From NCBI GenBank assembly GCA_022649165.1, contig JALCNR010000021.1, positions 1 through 37,040 of the forward strand: DNA of 37,040 nucleotides, read 5' to 3'. Positions 21,938 through 30,882 of this stretch are shown piece by piece (the stretch's first letter is position 1; each line of letters starts with the position of its first letter). Position numbers and translations under genes: made by a program. The DNA comes from Actinomyces sp. Its GTDB lineage: Bacteria; Actinomycetota; Actinomycetes; Actinomycetales; Actinomycetaceae. The notes beneath the pieces are model-generated. The model was not told where the DNA came from, ran no database searches, and worked only from the letters and a program-made list of their open reading frames with translations.

Positions 21938-23463
21938 GGGATCCTCCAACTGCGTCCGTCTAGGGCGAGCATCTCGTGGGCCGAGGCGGGGCCCCAGGAT
22001 CCGGGCCGGTACTGTTCGGGGGCTCCGGAGCCGGCCCAGTGGGCAAGCACCGGATCCAAGATCCGCCAGGACAGCTCGACCTCGCGCTGGTGGGGGAACA
22101 GGGGGGCGGAGCCGACGAGGGCGTCGAGGATGAGGCGCTCGTACGCCTCCGGGGAGTCCTCGGTGAAGGCGTGTCCGTATCCGAAGTCCATCGTCACGTC
22201 GCGGACCTGCATCTCGGTGCCCGGCACCTTCGCGCCGAAGCGGATCGTCATCCCCTCATCGGGCTGGACGCGGACGACCAGCACGTTCTGACCGGTCTCG
22301 CCCATCTCGGAGTTCTCGAAGGGCACGTGGGCGGCGCGCCTGAAGACGACGGCGATCTCGGTGACCCGCTTGCCCAGCCGCTTGCCGGTGCGCAGGTAGA
22401 AGGGGACGCCCGCCCATCTGCGGGTGTCGACGAAGAGCTTGAGGGCCGCGAAGGTCTCGGTGTGGGAGTCGGCGGGGATGGAGTCCTCCTCGAGGAATCC
22501 CCGCACCTTCGCGCCCCCCTGCCATCCGGCGGCGTACTGGCCGCGCGCCGTGGAGGCGTCGAGGTCCCCGGGGAGGCGGACGGCGGAGAGCACCTTCTCC
22601 TTCTCCACGCGCAGCGCCTCCGGGGTGAACCGCACCGGCTCCTCCATGGCGGTGAGCGCGAGGAGCTGGAGCAGGTGGTTCTGGATGACGTCGCGAGCCG
22701 CGCCGATGCCGTCGTAGTAGCCGGCTCGGGTGCCGATGCCGATCTCCTCCGACATCGAGATCTGGACGTGGTCGACGTAGTTCGCGTTCCACAGGGGCTC
22801 GAACATCGTGTTCGCGAAGCGCATCGCGAGGATGTTCTGCACGGTCTCCTTGCCGAGGTAGTGGTCGATACGGAACACGTCGCGCTCATCGAAGACGCGG
22901 CTCACCGCCTCGGAGAGGTCCCGGGCGGAGGCCAGGTCGTGCCCGAAGGGCTTCTCGATGATGATCCGGCGCCACTCGTGGTCCGAGCGCACGGAGTTCA
23001 GCCCGGTGTCGGCGAGGTGCTGGCAGACGACGGGGAACCATGCGGGCGGGATCGAGAGGTAGAACGCGTGGTTGCCGCCGGTGCCGCGGGTGCGGTCCAG
23101 GTCGGCCACGGTCTCGGCGAGCTTGCGGTAGCCGTCCTGATCGTCGAAGGAGCCGGGGACGAAGCGCAGGCCGTCGGCCAGCTGGCGCCACGTCCGCTCG
23201 TTGAAGCCCGTGCGGGCGTGGCGCTCGATGCTCGCCCGCACGAAGTCCTCGAAGTCGCCGCCGCTCCAGTCGCGCCGCGCGAAGCCGGTGAGGGCGAAGG
23301 CGGGGTTGAGCAGGCCGCGGTTGGCGAGATCGTAGATGGCCGGCAGCAGCTTGGTGCGCGCGAGGTCGCCGGTGATGCCGAAGATGACCAGTCCGCACGG
23401 CGGCGCGATGCGCGGGAGGCGGCGGTCGTCGGGATCGCGCAGGTCGAATAGCGGGGAATCCAC
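21934..23463 (-). CDS. zwf: Glucose-6-phosphate dehydrogenase
   Basis: A 509-residue enzyme oxidising glucose-6-phosphate to 6-phosphogluconolactone with reduction of NADP+. The N-terminal nucleotide motif is VIFGITGDLARTKLLPAIYDL, and the active-site signature is RIDHYLGKETVQN. The GTG at 23463 gives a normal length and begins four bases after the tkt stop. Only a weak AAGG precedes it, so coupling to tkt translation is likely. A longer frame upstream is merely open sequence inside tkt. Confidence 0.96.
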   Translation of the reverse strand: MDSPLFDLRDPDDRRLPRIAPPCGLVIFGITGDLARTKLLPAIYDLANRGLLNPAFALTGFARRDWSGGDFEDFVRASIERHARTGFNERTWRQLADGLRFVPGSFDDQDGYRKLAETVADLDRTRGTGGNHAFYLSIPPAWFPVVCQHLADTGLNSVRSDHEWRRIIIEKPFGHDLASARDLSEAVSRVFDERDVFRIDHYLGKETVQNILAMRFANTMFEPLWNANYVDHVQISMSEEIGIGTRAGYYDGIGAARDVIQNHLLQLLALTAMEEPVRFTPEALRVEKEKVLSAVRLPGDLDASTARGQYAAGWQGGAKVRGFLEEDSIPADSHTETFAALKLFVDTRRWAGVPFYLRTGKRLGKRVTEIAVVFRRAAHVPFENSEMGETGQNVLVVRVQPDEGMTIRFGAKVPGTEMQVRDVTMDFGYGHAFTEDSPEAYERLILDALVGSAPLFPHQREVELSWRILDPVLAHWAGSGAPEQYRPGSWGPASAHEMLALDGRSWRIP

Positions 23464-23467
23464 GGGA

Positions 23468-25570
23468 TCAGCCTTGCACGTCCCGAAGGGTCTCGCGCGC
23501 CGCGGCGACAACGTGGGCCGTGTCGACGCCGTACTCGGTGAACAGGGCCGCTCCCGGTCCCGAGGCGCCGAAGCCCTCGATCGACACGGAGCGTCCGGCG
23601 TCTCCGACCCATCCGCGCCACGGCATCGCGATCCCGGCCTCGACGGACACGCGGGCGCGGATCGCGCTGGGCAGGACGGATTCGCGGTATTCGGCGTCCT
23701 GGGCGTCGAACCACTCCATGCAGGGCACGGACACGACGCGGGCGCGGATGCCCTCGGCGGCCAAGGTCCCGCGGGCGTCGAGGGCGAGGGCGATCTCGGA
23801 TCCGGAGGCCATGAGGATGACATCGGGAACGGCGGGGCGCCCGTCAGCGTCGACGGCGTCGGCCAGGACATAGGCACCGCGGGCGACGCCCCGGGCGGAG
23901 GCCAGGCCCGTGTCGCCGCCGCGGGCCGGGTTGGGCAGGTTCTGGCGCGAGAGGACGAGGGCCGCCGGGTGGCGCTGCTCGAGGATCGCGCGCCAGGCCT
24001 CAGCGGTCTCGGCGGCGTCGGCGGGGCGCACGACCGCGAGGTTCGGGATGGCGCGGCACGCGGCCAGATGCTCGACGGGCTGATGGGTGGGGCCGTCCTC
24101 GCCCACGCCGATCGAATCGTGGGTCCACACGTAGACGACGGGCAGGTCCATCAGCGCGGCGAGCCGGACCGCGCCGCGCATGAAGTCGGAGAAGACGAAG
24201 AAGGTCCCCCCGTAGACGCGGCTGAGCCCGTCCGCGGCGATGCCGTTCATGATCGCGCCCATGCCGAATTCGCGGACCCCGAAGTGGAGGTTGCGTCCGA
24301 AGGGGTCACCGGGGAAGGCGGCGGAGGAGCGCTCCACGGGCAGGAACGACGGCCAGCCCTTCATAGCGGTGTTGTTCGACCCGGCGAGATCCGCGGAGCC
24401 GCCCCACAGCTCGGGGACGGTGGCGGCGATGGCGCCGAGGACCTGGCCGGAGGCGGCCCGGGTGGCGAGCGGCTTGCCCTCCTCGAAGGCCGGAAGGGAC
24501 TCCTCCCACCCCTGCGGCATGCGCCCCGCCAGCACGCGGTCGAGCGTGGCGGCGCGGCTCGGGTGGGCGTCGCGCCAAGCCGCATAGCGCGCGTCCCAAT
24601 CGGCGTGCGCCTCGCGGGCGCGGGCGGCGGCGCTCGCGCGGGCGTGATCGACGGCCTCCTGGTCGACGGCGAAGGAGGCGTCTGGATCGACGCCGAGGGC
24701 CTCCTTGAGGCCGCGCAGGGCGTCGGAGCCGAGCTTCGACCCGTGGATGCCGCCGGTGTTCTGCTTGCCAGGGGTCGGCCAGCCGATGATCGTGCGAAGC
24801 GCGATGATCGAGGGGCGCGCGGTCTCCTGCTCGGCGGCGTCGATCGCCTCGTCGAGGGCGGAGACGTCCTCGGCGTAGGAACCGTCGTCGGCCAGCCAGT
24901 TCACCCGCTGGACGTGCCACCCGTAGGCCTCGTAGCGGGCCAGGACGTCTTCGGTGAAGGCGATGTTCGTGTCGTCCTCGATCGAGATGTGGTTGTCGTC
25001 GTAGAGGACCACGAGGTTGCCGAGCTGCTGGGTCCCGGCCAGAGACGCGGCCTCGGAGGCCACGCCCTCCTGCATGCAGCCGTCGCCCGCGATGACGTAG
25101 ACGCGGTGGTCGAACACGGACTCGCCCAGCGGGGTCTCTGGGTCGAAGAGGCCGTGGCTGCGCCGGGCGGACATCGCGAAACCGACGGCCGCGGCGAGCC
25201 CGGTCCCCAGGGGGCCGGTGGTGAGCTCGATGCCCCTGGTGTGGCGGAACTCGGGGTGCCCCGGGGTGAGGGATCCCAGCGTGCGGAGCCGCTCAATGTC
25301 CTCGAGTTCCAGCCCGGCTCCCGCGAGGTAGAGCTGGATGTACTGCAGCAGGGAGGCGTGCCCGGCCGACAGGACGAAGCGGTCGCGCCCCAGCCAGCGG
25401 TCGTCGGAGGGGTCCATGCGCAGGTGGCGCTGGTAGAGCAGATAGGCGGCGGGGGCCAGTGAGATCGGGGTGCCGGGATGCCCGTTTCCCGTCTTCTCCA
25501 CCGCGTCGGCGGCGAGGATCTTCGCGGTGGTGACCGCCCGGTCGTCCAGCTCGTCCCACTTCAGTGTCAC
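23468..25570 (-). CDS. tkt: Transketolase
   Basis: A 700-residue thiamine-diphosphate enzyme that moves two-carbon units between sugar phosphates in the non-oxidative pentose phosphate pathway. The N-terminus has GNGHPGTPISLAPAAYLLY, and the cofactor motif is GDGCMQEGVASEAASLAG followed by LYDDNHISIEDDT. The pyrimidine-domain segment has RVYGGTFFVFSDFMR. The GTG at 25570 has GGGAGG five bases upstream and gives the standard length. It is first in the operon, followed directly by zwf with no transaldolase gene. Confidence 0.96.
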   Translation of the reverse strand: MTLKWDELDDRAVTTAKILAADAVEKTGNGHPGTPISLAPAAYLLYQRHLRMDPSDDRWLGRDRFVLSAGHASLLQYIQLYLAGAGLELEDIERLRTLGSLTPGHPEFRHTRGIELTTGPLGTGLAAAVGFAMSARRSHGLFDPETPLGESVFDHRVYVIAGDGCMQEGVASEAASLAGTQQLGNLVVLYDDNHISIEDDTNIAFTEDVLARYEAYGWHVQRVNWLADDGSYAEDVSALDEAIDAAEQETARPSIIALRTIIGWPTPGKQNTGGIHGSKLGSDALRGLKEALGVDPDASFAVDQEAVDHARASAAARAREAHADWDARYAAWRDAHPSRAATLDRVLAGRMPQGWEESLPAFEEGKPLATRAASGQVLGAIAATVPELWGGSADLAGSNNTAMKGWPSFLPVERSSAAFPGDPFGRNLHFGVREFGMGAIMNGIAADGLSRVYGGTFFVFSDFMRGAVRLAALMDLPVVYVWTHDSIGVGEDGPTHQPVEHLAACRAIPNLAVVRPADAAETAEAWRAILEQRHPAALVLSRQNLPNPARGGDTGLASARGVARGAYVLADAVDADGRPAVPDVILMASGSEIALALDARGTLAAEGIRARVVSVPCMEWFDAQDAEYRESVLPSAIRARVSVEAGIAMPWRGWVGDAGRSVSIEGFGASGPGAALFTEYGVDTAHVVAAARETLRDVQG

Positions 25571-25590
25571 GTCGGCCTCCCACGGCTTCG

Positions 25591-25606
25591 GCCCCGCGCG
25601 CGGGGC
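25591..25606 (-). promoter_or_regulatory. 16 bp palindrome in the tkt leader
   Basis: GCCCCGCGCGCGGGGC is perfectly self-complementary and lies about 20 bases before the tkt GTG, inside the predicted 5' leader. It could be an operator or form an RNA hairpin close to the ribosome site. Confidence 0.35.
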
Positions 25607-25627
25607 AAGATGCGTACGTTCACATCC

Positions 25628-25650
25628 CATGCTAGCCGCCCGGTAGCATG
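25628..25650. promoter_or_regulatory. Mirrored -10 boxes serving tkt and xerD
   Basis: CATGCTA (25628-25634) and TAGCATG (25644-25650) are exact inverted copies nine bases apart. Read on each strand they give a TAGCAT -10 box. The plus-strand copy ends six bases before the xerD GTG, as in leaderless genes. The minus-strand copy would give tkt a leader of about 50 bases. The two polymerases would compete for overlapping DNA, so the promoters may exclude each other. The same dyad could also be a repressor site. Confidence 0.5.
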
Positions 25651-25655
25651 CGTTC

Positions 25656-26642
25656 GTGGGGAAGGGCGACGAGATGGACGAGGCCGCCCGCGACTGGCTG
25701 GACCAGCTGCGGGTGGAGCGCGGGGCGTCCGTCCACACGGTGTCCGGCTACCGGCGCGACATCGAGCGCTACCTCGCCGATCTGCGCGGTCGCGGCGTCG
25801 CCGACCTCGACGCGGTCACTCCCGCCGACATCGAACGCCATCTGGAGGATCTGCGCTCGGGGGCCTGCACCGGCCGCCCACTGGCGCCGAGCTCAGTGAC
25901 GCGGGCTCTCGCCGCGATCAGGGGCCTGCACCTCTTCGCCGTGCGCGAGGGCGTGGCCCGCGGGGATCCGGCGGCCCGCCTGTCGGCACCGAGGACCGGG
26001 GAGCGCCTGCCGAAAGCGCTCTCGGTCGACGAGGTCACGCGCCTGCTCGACGCCGCGCATGGAGGCGACGATCCGATATCGCTGCGTGACGCCGCGCTGC
26101 TGGAGGTCCTCTACGGCACGGGCGCCCGGATCTCCGAGGCCGTGGGTCTCGCCGTGGACGACATCGACCTCGATGAGGAATACCCGGTCGTTCGCCTCTT
26201 CGGGAAGGGGCGGAAGGAGCGGCTCGTGCCCCTGGGAGCCTTCGCCCGCGACGCGCTGTCCGCCTACCTGGTGCGGTCCCGCCCGGCCCTGTCGGCGCGG
26301 GGGCGGGGTACGCCGGCGCTCTTCCTCAACACGCGGGGGCGCCCGCTGTCGCGTCAGTCCGCCTGGGAGGCGTTGCAGAAGGCGGCTCGGGCCGCCCGCC
26401 TGGAGGCCCACATCTCGCCCCACACCCTGCGCCACTCCTTCGCGACGCACTTGCTGGAGGGCGGCGCCTCGATCCGCGACGTGCAGGAGCTGCTGGGCCA
26501 CGCCTCGGTCCAGACCACCCAGATCTACACGAAGCTGTCGGCGACCACCCTGCGCGAGGTCTACCGCAGCGCCCATCCGAGGGCCACGGAATCCGCGGCC
26601 CGCCGCGCACGGCCTCCGGGTGGCGCGGGGCCGATGAACTAG
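25656..26642 (+). CDS. xerD: Tyrosine recombinase XerD
   Basis: A 328-residue site-specific recombinase that resolves chromosome dimers at dif together with XerC. The N-terminal SAM-like DNA-binding domain spans about 8-100. The catalytic set is visible: Arg158 (GTGARISE), Lys184 (FGKGRKERL), His256 and Arg259 (SPHTLRHSF), His282 ([10 protein letters not shown]) and Tyr291. The GTG at 25656 follows TAGCAT by six bases, pointing to a leaderless message. An ATG at 25674 with AAGG upstream is an alternative start. The location next to parA-scpA-scpB argues for the housekeeping enzyme rather than a phage integrase. Confidence 0.93.
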   Translation: MGKGDEMDEAARDWLDQLRVERGASVHTVSGYRRDIERYLADLRGRGVADLDAVTPADIERHLEDLRSGACTGRPLAPSSVTRALAAIRGLHLFAVREGVARGDPAARLSAPRTGERLPKALSVDEVTRLLDAAHGGDDPISLRDAALLEVLYGTGARISEAVGLAVDDIDLDEEYPVVRLFGKGRKERLVPLGAFARDALSAYLVRSRPALSARGRGTPALFLNTRGRPLSRQSAWEALQKAARAARLEAHISPHTLRHSFATHLLEGGASIRDVQELLGHASVQTTQIYTKLSATTLREVYRSAHPRATESAARRARPPGGAGPMN

Positions 26643-26645
26643 GCT
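26640..26645 (+). promoter_or_regulatory. Leaderless-type -10 box for parA
   Basis: TAGGCT ends six bases before the parA GTG. Its first three bases are the TAG stop codon of xerD (26640-26642). No ribosome site precedes parA, which supports an independent leaderless transcript within the cluster. Confidence 0.5.
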
Positions 26646-26651
26646 GGGCCC

Positions 26652-27512
26652 GTGAGCCATGACGAGCAACCCGCGCTGGTGGCGGACCTGGGCGCGGTCG
26701 ACGATTTCCCGGTCCCGGCTCCCCTTGCCGGGCATGGGCCCGCCCGGGTCATCGCCATGTGCAACCAGAAAGGCGGGGTCGGCAAGACCACCACAACGAT
26801 CAACCTCGGAGCGGCGCTGGCCGAGTACGGACGGCGCGTCCTGATCGTCGACTTCGACCCGCAGGGCGCGGCCTCCGTGGGCCTGGGCGTCAACGCCCTG
26901 GAGATGGACCAGACGATCTACTCGCTGATCACCAGCCGGCATCCCGATGTGCTCGGAGCGATCGTGCGCACCCGGGTCCCCGACCTCGACATCGTCCCGG
27001 CCAACATCGACCTGTCGGCCGCCGAGGTCCAGCTGGTCAGTGAGGTGGGCCGCGAGTCCGCGCTCAAGCGGGTCCTGCGCCCCGCACTGGACGACTACGA
27101 CGTCGTGCTCATCGACTGCCAGCCGTCGCTCGGCCTGCTCACGGTCAACGCCCTCACCGCGGCTCACGGGGTCATCGTGCCGGTGGAGGCCGAGTTCTTC
27201 GCGCTGCGCGGCGTGGCCCTGCTGGTGGAGACCATCGAGACCGTGCGCGACCGCATCAACCCCCAGCTCACGGTCGACGGGATCGTCGCGACGATGGTCG
27301 ATCCCCGCACGCTGCACGCGCGCGAGGTCCTGGAACGCCTGGACGAGGCCTTCGGGGACCTCGTGTTCTCCACGCGCATCCACCGCACCGTCAAGTTCCC
27401 GGATGCCTCCGTCGCGACCGAGCCCATCACGACGTACGCGCCGACCCACCCGGGCGCCCAGGCCTACCGCCGGCTCGCGCGCGAGGTGATCGCACGTGGT
27501 GACGTCGCGTGA
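26652..27512 (+). CDS. parA: ParA/Soj-family ATPase
   Basis: A 286-residue ATPase with the deviant Walker A motif KGGVGKTT at residues 40-47, followed by VLIVDFDPQG and VVLIDCQPSLG. The family segregates chromosomes or positions cargo by ATP-dependent DNA binding. No parB is adjacent. This gene sits in the xerD-parA-scpA-scpB block known from many actinobacteria, distinct from the origin-linked parAB pair. The GTG at 26652 follows the -10 box TAGGCT by six bases. Its 3' end overlaps scpA by 17 bases. Confidence 0.92.
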   Translation: MSHDEQPALVADLGAVDDFPVPAPLAGHGPARVIAMCNQKGGVGKTTTTINLGAALAEYGRRVLIVDFDPQGAASVGLGVNALEMDQTIYSLITSRHPDVLGAIVRTRVPDLDIVPANIDLSAAEVQLVSEVGRESALKRVLRPALDDYDVVLIDCQPSLGLLTVNALTAAHGVIVPVEAEFFALRGVALLVETIETVRDRINPQLTVDGIVATMVDPRTLHAREVLERLDEAFGDLVFSTRIHRTVKFPDASVATEPITTYAPTHPGAQAYRRLAREVIARGDVA

Positions 27513-28335
27513 CCAGGTCGTCGACCTCGACCCCGGACAGGGGCGGATCGACCAGTTCCAGGTCAGCCTCGAGGTCTTCCAGGGGCCGTTCGACCTGCTC
27601 CTCCAGCTGATCTCCCGCAAGCGCCTGGACATCACCCAGGTGGCGCTGGCCGAGGTCACGGACGAGTTCATCGCCCACATGGCGGCCTTCCCGGACCTGT
27701 CGCGGACCACGGAGTTCCTCGTGGTGGCGGCGACCCTCCTGGACATGAAGGCGGCGCGGCTGCTGCCCCAGGAGGAGGCCGACGAGGACGAGGGCCTGGA
27801 GGATCTCGAGGCCCGGGATCTCCTGTTCTCCCGGCTGCTACAGTACCGCGCGTTCAAGGAGGCGGCCGGTGAGATCGCGCGCCGCATGGAGGCCTTCCGG
27901 GGGGCCTGCCCGCGCGACGTCGAGCTCGAACCCCATTTCGCGGCGCTCCTGCCCGAACTCGTGTGGACGACGACGCCCGAGCAGCTCGCGCGCTTGGCCG
28001 CCGAGGTCCTGTCCCAGGCTCGGCCGACCGTTCAGACGGCGCACCTGCTGGACCCGGCGGTGCCGGTCGCGGGGCAGGCCCGGCTGCTGGCCGCCCGCCT
28101 GCGCCAGCGGGGGAGCGCCACGTTCCACGAGCTGACGGCCGACGCGGGGACGACTGCCGTGGTCGTCTCCCGTTTCCTGGCCCTTCTCGAGCTGTTCCGC
28201 CGCGGCCTCGTCGAGTTCTCTCAGGAGGAGGCGCTGGGCGAGCTGGCCGTCCAGTGGGTGGGAGGCGACGCGGAGGGGGATATCGAGGTCGACGAGTACG
28301 AGGGCGGTCCCGCCGGTGAGGAGTCGCAGGGATGA
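27496..28335 (+). CDS. scpA: ScpA, kleisin subunit of the SMC condensin
   Basis: A 279-residue kleisin that bridges the SMC heads for chromosome compaction and segregation. The N-terminal hallmark FQGPFDLLLQLISRKRLDITQVAL is clear, as is the C-terminal winged-helix region that contacts the other SMC head. GTGs at 27496 and 27499 are both possible; GAGG lies nine or twelve bases upstream. The start lies inside parA and the stop overlaps scpB as ATGA, so expression with both neighbours is coupled. Confidence 0.93.
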   Translation: MVTSRDQVVDLDPGQGRIDQFQVSLEVFQGPFDLLLQLISRKRLDITQVALAEVTDEFIAHMAAFPDLSRTTEFLVVAATLLDMKAARLLPQEEADEDEGLEDLEARDLLFSRLLQYRAFKEAAGEIARRMEAFRGACPRDVELEPHFAALLPELVWTTTPEQLARLAAEVLSQARPTVQTAHLLDPAVPVAGQARLLAARLRQRGSATFHELTADAGTTAVVVSRFLALLELFRRGLVEFSQEEALGELAVQWVGGDAEGDIEVDEYEGGPAGEESQG

Positions 28336-28913
28336 GCACGGAGGAACTGGAGGGTCTGTTCGCCCCGCTGGAGGCGGTCCTCATGGTCACCGACCGTCCG
28401 GTGCCCGCCCGGGAGCTGGCCGAGGCGCTGGGCGTCGCCACGGAGCTCGTGGAGGAGGCGCTCGGGGCGCTGGCCCGCGAGTACCGGGGGGAGCCCTCCG
28501 GCAGGGCCCGCGGCTTCGAGCTGCGTTCGGTGGCCGGCGGATGGCGCCTGTACTCGGCGCCCGCGTGGGCGGACGTCGTGGGGCGCTTCGTCGTCGGGTC
28601 CGACTCCTCGCGCCTGTCGCAGGCGGCGCTGGAGACCCTGGCGGTCGTCGCCTACCGCCAGCCTGTGACGAGGTCGCGTATCTCGCATGTGCGCGGGGTG
28701 AACGTCGACGCGGTGGTGCGTACCCTTGTCAACAGGGGGCTGATCGAGGAGGTCGGGGAGACCGAGTCGGGCGCGCGCCTGTACGGGACCACCGTGGCGT
28801 TCCTCGAGCGCATGGGGTTCGACAGCCTGGACGACCTCGTGCCCCTGGCCCCGTATCTGCCCGCGAGCGACCAGCTCGACGACCTGGCCCACGACCTGGA
28901 GGAGACACTGTGA
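28332..28913 (+). CDS. scpB: ScpB, winged-helix subunit of the SMC condensin
   Basis: A 193-residue protein that dimerises and binds ScpA in the SMC-ScpAB complex. It has two winged-helix domains. Family motifs are LEAVLMVTDRPV at the start and QAALETLAVVAYRQPVTRSRI with VRGVNVDAVVRTLVNRGLIEE in the second domain. The ATG at 28332 overlaps the scpA TGA by four bases, and the stop overlaps rluB as GTGA. The acidic C-terminal tail is typical. Confidence 0.94.
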   Translation: MSTEELEGLFAPLEAVLMVTDRPVPARELAEALGVATELVEEALGALAREYRGEPSGRARGFELRSVAGGWRLYSAPAWADVVGRFVVGSDSSRLSQAALETLAVVAYRQPVTRSRISHVRGVNVDAVVRTLVNRGLIEEVGETESGARLYGTTVAFLERMGFDSLDDLVPLAPYLPASDQLDDLAHDLEETL

Positions 28914-29659
28914 GGAACGACCCGTACGTGAGCGGCGGCATCCGGCTGCAGAAGGTGCTGTCGCAGGCGGGCATCGCCTCGCGCCGCGCCGCCGAGCAGA
29001 TGATCCAGGACGGGCGGGTCGCCGTCGACGGGCAGGTCGTCACCGTTCTGGGGATGAGGGTCGACCCGGAGCACCAGGCGATCCACGTCGACGGCGAGCG
29101 CGTCATCCTCTACGAGACGAAGCACGTGGTCCTGGCCGTCAACAAGCCCGTCGGCGTGGTGTCGACGATGAGCGACCCCGAGGGGCGCGAGTCTCTGACA
29201 GACCTTATCGGGGATTACCCCGAGCGCCTGTACCACGTCGGCCGCCTGGACATCGACACCTCGGGCCTGCTGCTGCTGACGAACGACGGGGAGCTGGCCA
29301 ACCGGCTCACGCATCCGTCGTACGAGATCCCGAAGACCTATGTCGCCCGCGTCCACGGGGAGGTCAAGGGCGGGGTCCGCCGACAGATGCTCTCCGGGCT
29401 CGAGCTGGAGGACGGGCCCATCGCGGCGGACGCGTTCCGGGTGGTCGACACCTTCGGGGACATCACGACCGTGGAGATCACGGTCCACGAGGGCCGCAAC
29501 CGGATCGTGCGTCGCATGATGGACGCCGTGGGCTTCCCGGTCCGGGAGCTCGTGCGCACCCAGTTCGGCCCGATCCACCTCGACCATCTCCAGCCCGGGA
29601 CCACGCGCCGCGTCAAGGGCAACGCACTGACGGCCCTGTACGGCGCCGTCGGGCTGTGA
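28910..29659 (+). CDS. rluB: Ribosomal large-subunit pseudouridine synthase, RluB family
   Basis: A 249-residue enzyme that isomerises uridine to pseudouridine in 23S rRNA. An S4 RNA-binding domain spans about 11-58 (IRLQKVLSQAGIASRRAAE). The catalytic aspartate is Asp114 in VGRLDIDTSGLLLLTNDG. The GTG at 28910 overlaps the scpB stop by four bases and has GGAGGAG upstream. A position after scpB is common in actinobacteria and firmicutes. The exact target uridine cannot be read from the sequence. Confidence 0.92.
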   Translation: MRNDPYVSGGIRLQKVLSQAGIASRRAAEQMIQDGRVAVDGQVVTVLGMRVDPEHQAIHVDGERVILYETKHVVLAVNKPVGVVSTMSDPEGRESLTDLIGDYPERLYHVGRLDIDTSGLLLLTNDGELANRLTHPSYEIPKTYVARVHGEVKGGVRRQMLSGLELEDGPIAADAFRVVDTFGDITTVEITVHEGRNRIVRRMMDAVGFPVRELVRTQFGPIHLDHLQPGTTRRVKGNALTALYGAVGL

Positions 29660-30882
29660 GCGCGAGCGTGCCCGCGCAGCCGCCCGGTCCCCGGGACGGG
29701 CGTCCCGTCGCCACATCCGGTCCCGTTCTCATCATCGGCACGGGGCTCCTCGGGACCTCCCTGGGGCTGGCCCTGAGCGGCGCGGGCGTCGACGTGTGGC
29801 TGTCCGACATCTCTCCGACGAGCCTCCAGCTCGCCGTCGACATGGGGGCCGGGCGGGCGTGTCCGGCGACGTCCCCCCCGACGGGCGAGGGCGTCCCCGG
29901 CGGCCGTGAGGACGCCGGCCCCAGCCTGGTCGTCGTGGCGACGCCGCCGGATGTGGCGGGGACCTGCGCCGCCGAGGCGCTGGCCGCCCACCCGGGGGCG
30001 GTGGTCACCGACGTCTCCTCGGTCAAGGAGGCGGTCGCCCGCGACGTTCTCGATGCGGCGGAGCGCTCGCATGATCCGTCGATGGCGGGCCGCTACGTCG
30101 GTTCCCACCCGATGGCGGGCCGCGAGCGGTCGGGCGCGGGCTCGGCGGACGCGGACCTGTTCTTCGGGCGACCCTGGGTCGTGGTGGCGCACCGCGGATC
30201 GGACGCGCGCGCCGTCCTCGCCGTGCGCACCCTGGCCACGGACGTCGGCGCCGTCCCCCTGGACCTGGACGCCCGGGCCCACGACCAGTCGGTCGCGCTG
30301 GTCAGCCACGTGCCCCAGCTGGTGTCGAGCCTGCTGGCCGCCCGGCTGGCCGAAGCGCCGTCGGCGGCGCTGGCGCTGGCCGGGCAGGGGCTGCGCGACA
30401 TGACGCGGATCGCTGCCTCGGATCCGCGCCTCTGGACCGCGATCATCGGGGGGAACGCCGGGCCGGTGGCCGACGTGCTCCACGCGCTGCGCGCCGACCT
30501 GGACGGGCTGGTCGCCGCCCTCGACCGCGCCCGCGAGCAGGGACCCCTGCTCGGCGGGTCCGCGGGAGCCGTCAACCATGTGATGGCGGAGGGCAACCGC
30601 GGGGTGGCGCGGATCCCGGGCAAGCACGGTGGCGCACCGCAGCGCTTCGCCGAGGTCGAGGTCCTGGTGCCCGACCGGGCGGGCGAGCTCGGCCGGCTCT
30701 TCGGGGAGCTCGGCGAGATCGGCGTGAACATCGAGGACCTCACCCTGGACCACTCGGCGGGCCAGCGCGTGGGCGTCGCCCGCGTGATGGTGGATCCGCT
30801 GCGCGCCCGGGACGCGGAGATCGAGCTGGAGCGGCGCGGATGGCGGATCATCGCCCACGCCACCCGGGAGGAGGGGCAGTGA
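29656..30882 (+). CDS. tyrA: Prephenate dehydrogenase with ACT domain
   Basis: A 408-residue enzyme converting prephenate to 4-hydroxyphenylpyruvate in tyrosine synthesis. The NAD-binding motif VLIIGTGLLGTSLGLAL is near residues 24-40, and the catalytic histidine is in GSHPMAGRERSG. SHVPQLVSSLLAARL is also typical. A C-terminal ACT domain begins near 335 (FAEVEVLVPDRAGELGRLF), which suggests feedback control by an amino acid. The GTG at 29656 overlaps the rluB stop as GTGA. The first 22 or so residues are a proline-rich extension. Arogenate use cannot be excluded. Confidence 0.92.
   Translation: MSASVPAQPPGPRDGRPVATSGPVLIIGTGLLGTSLGLALSGAGVDVWLSDISPTSLQLAVDMGAGRACPATSPPTGEGVPGGREDAGPSLVVVATPPDVAGTCAAEALAAHPGAVVTDVSSVKEAVARDVLDAAERSHDPSMAGRYVGSHPMAGRERSGAGSADADLFFGRPWVVVAHRGSDARAVLAVRTLATDVGAVPLDLDARAHDQSVALVSHVPQLVSSLLAARLAEAPSAALALAGQGLRDMTRIAASDPRLWTAIIGGNAGPVADVLHALRADLDGLVAALDRAREQGPLLGGSAGAVNHVMAEGNRGVARIPGKHGGAPQRFAEVEVLVPDRAGELGRLFGELGEIGVNIEDLTLDHSAGQRVGVARVMVDPLRARDAEIELERRGWRIIAHATREEGQ

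Noticed and set aside
21938-21949. TTG at 21949 as the opcA start
   Set aside because: The GTG at 21937 has GGAGG at an ideal distance and makes the same GTGA overlap as the next junction; the TTG has no ribosome site.
23336-25462. A 708-codon plus-strand open frame
   Set aside because: It is the shadow of tkt and the start of zwf; the minus-strand frames carry all catalytic motifs.
25656-26642. Reading the tyrosine recombinase as a phage or island integrase
   Set aside because: It has standard XerD length and motifs, sits in the conserved xerD-parA-scpAB block, and no attachment-site repeats or phage genes lie nearby.
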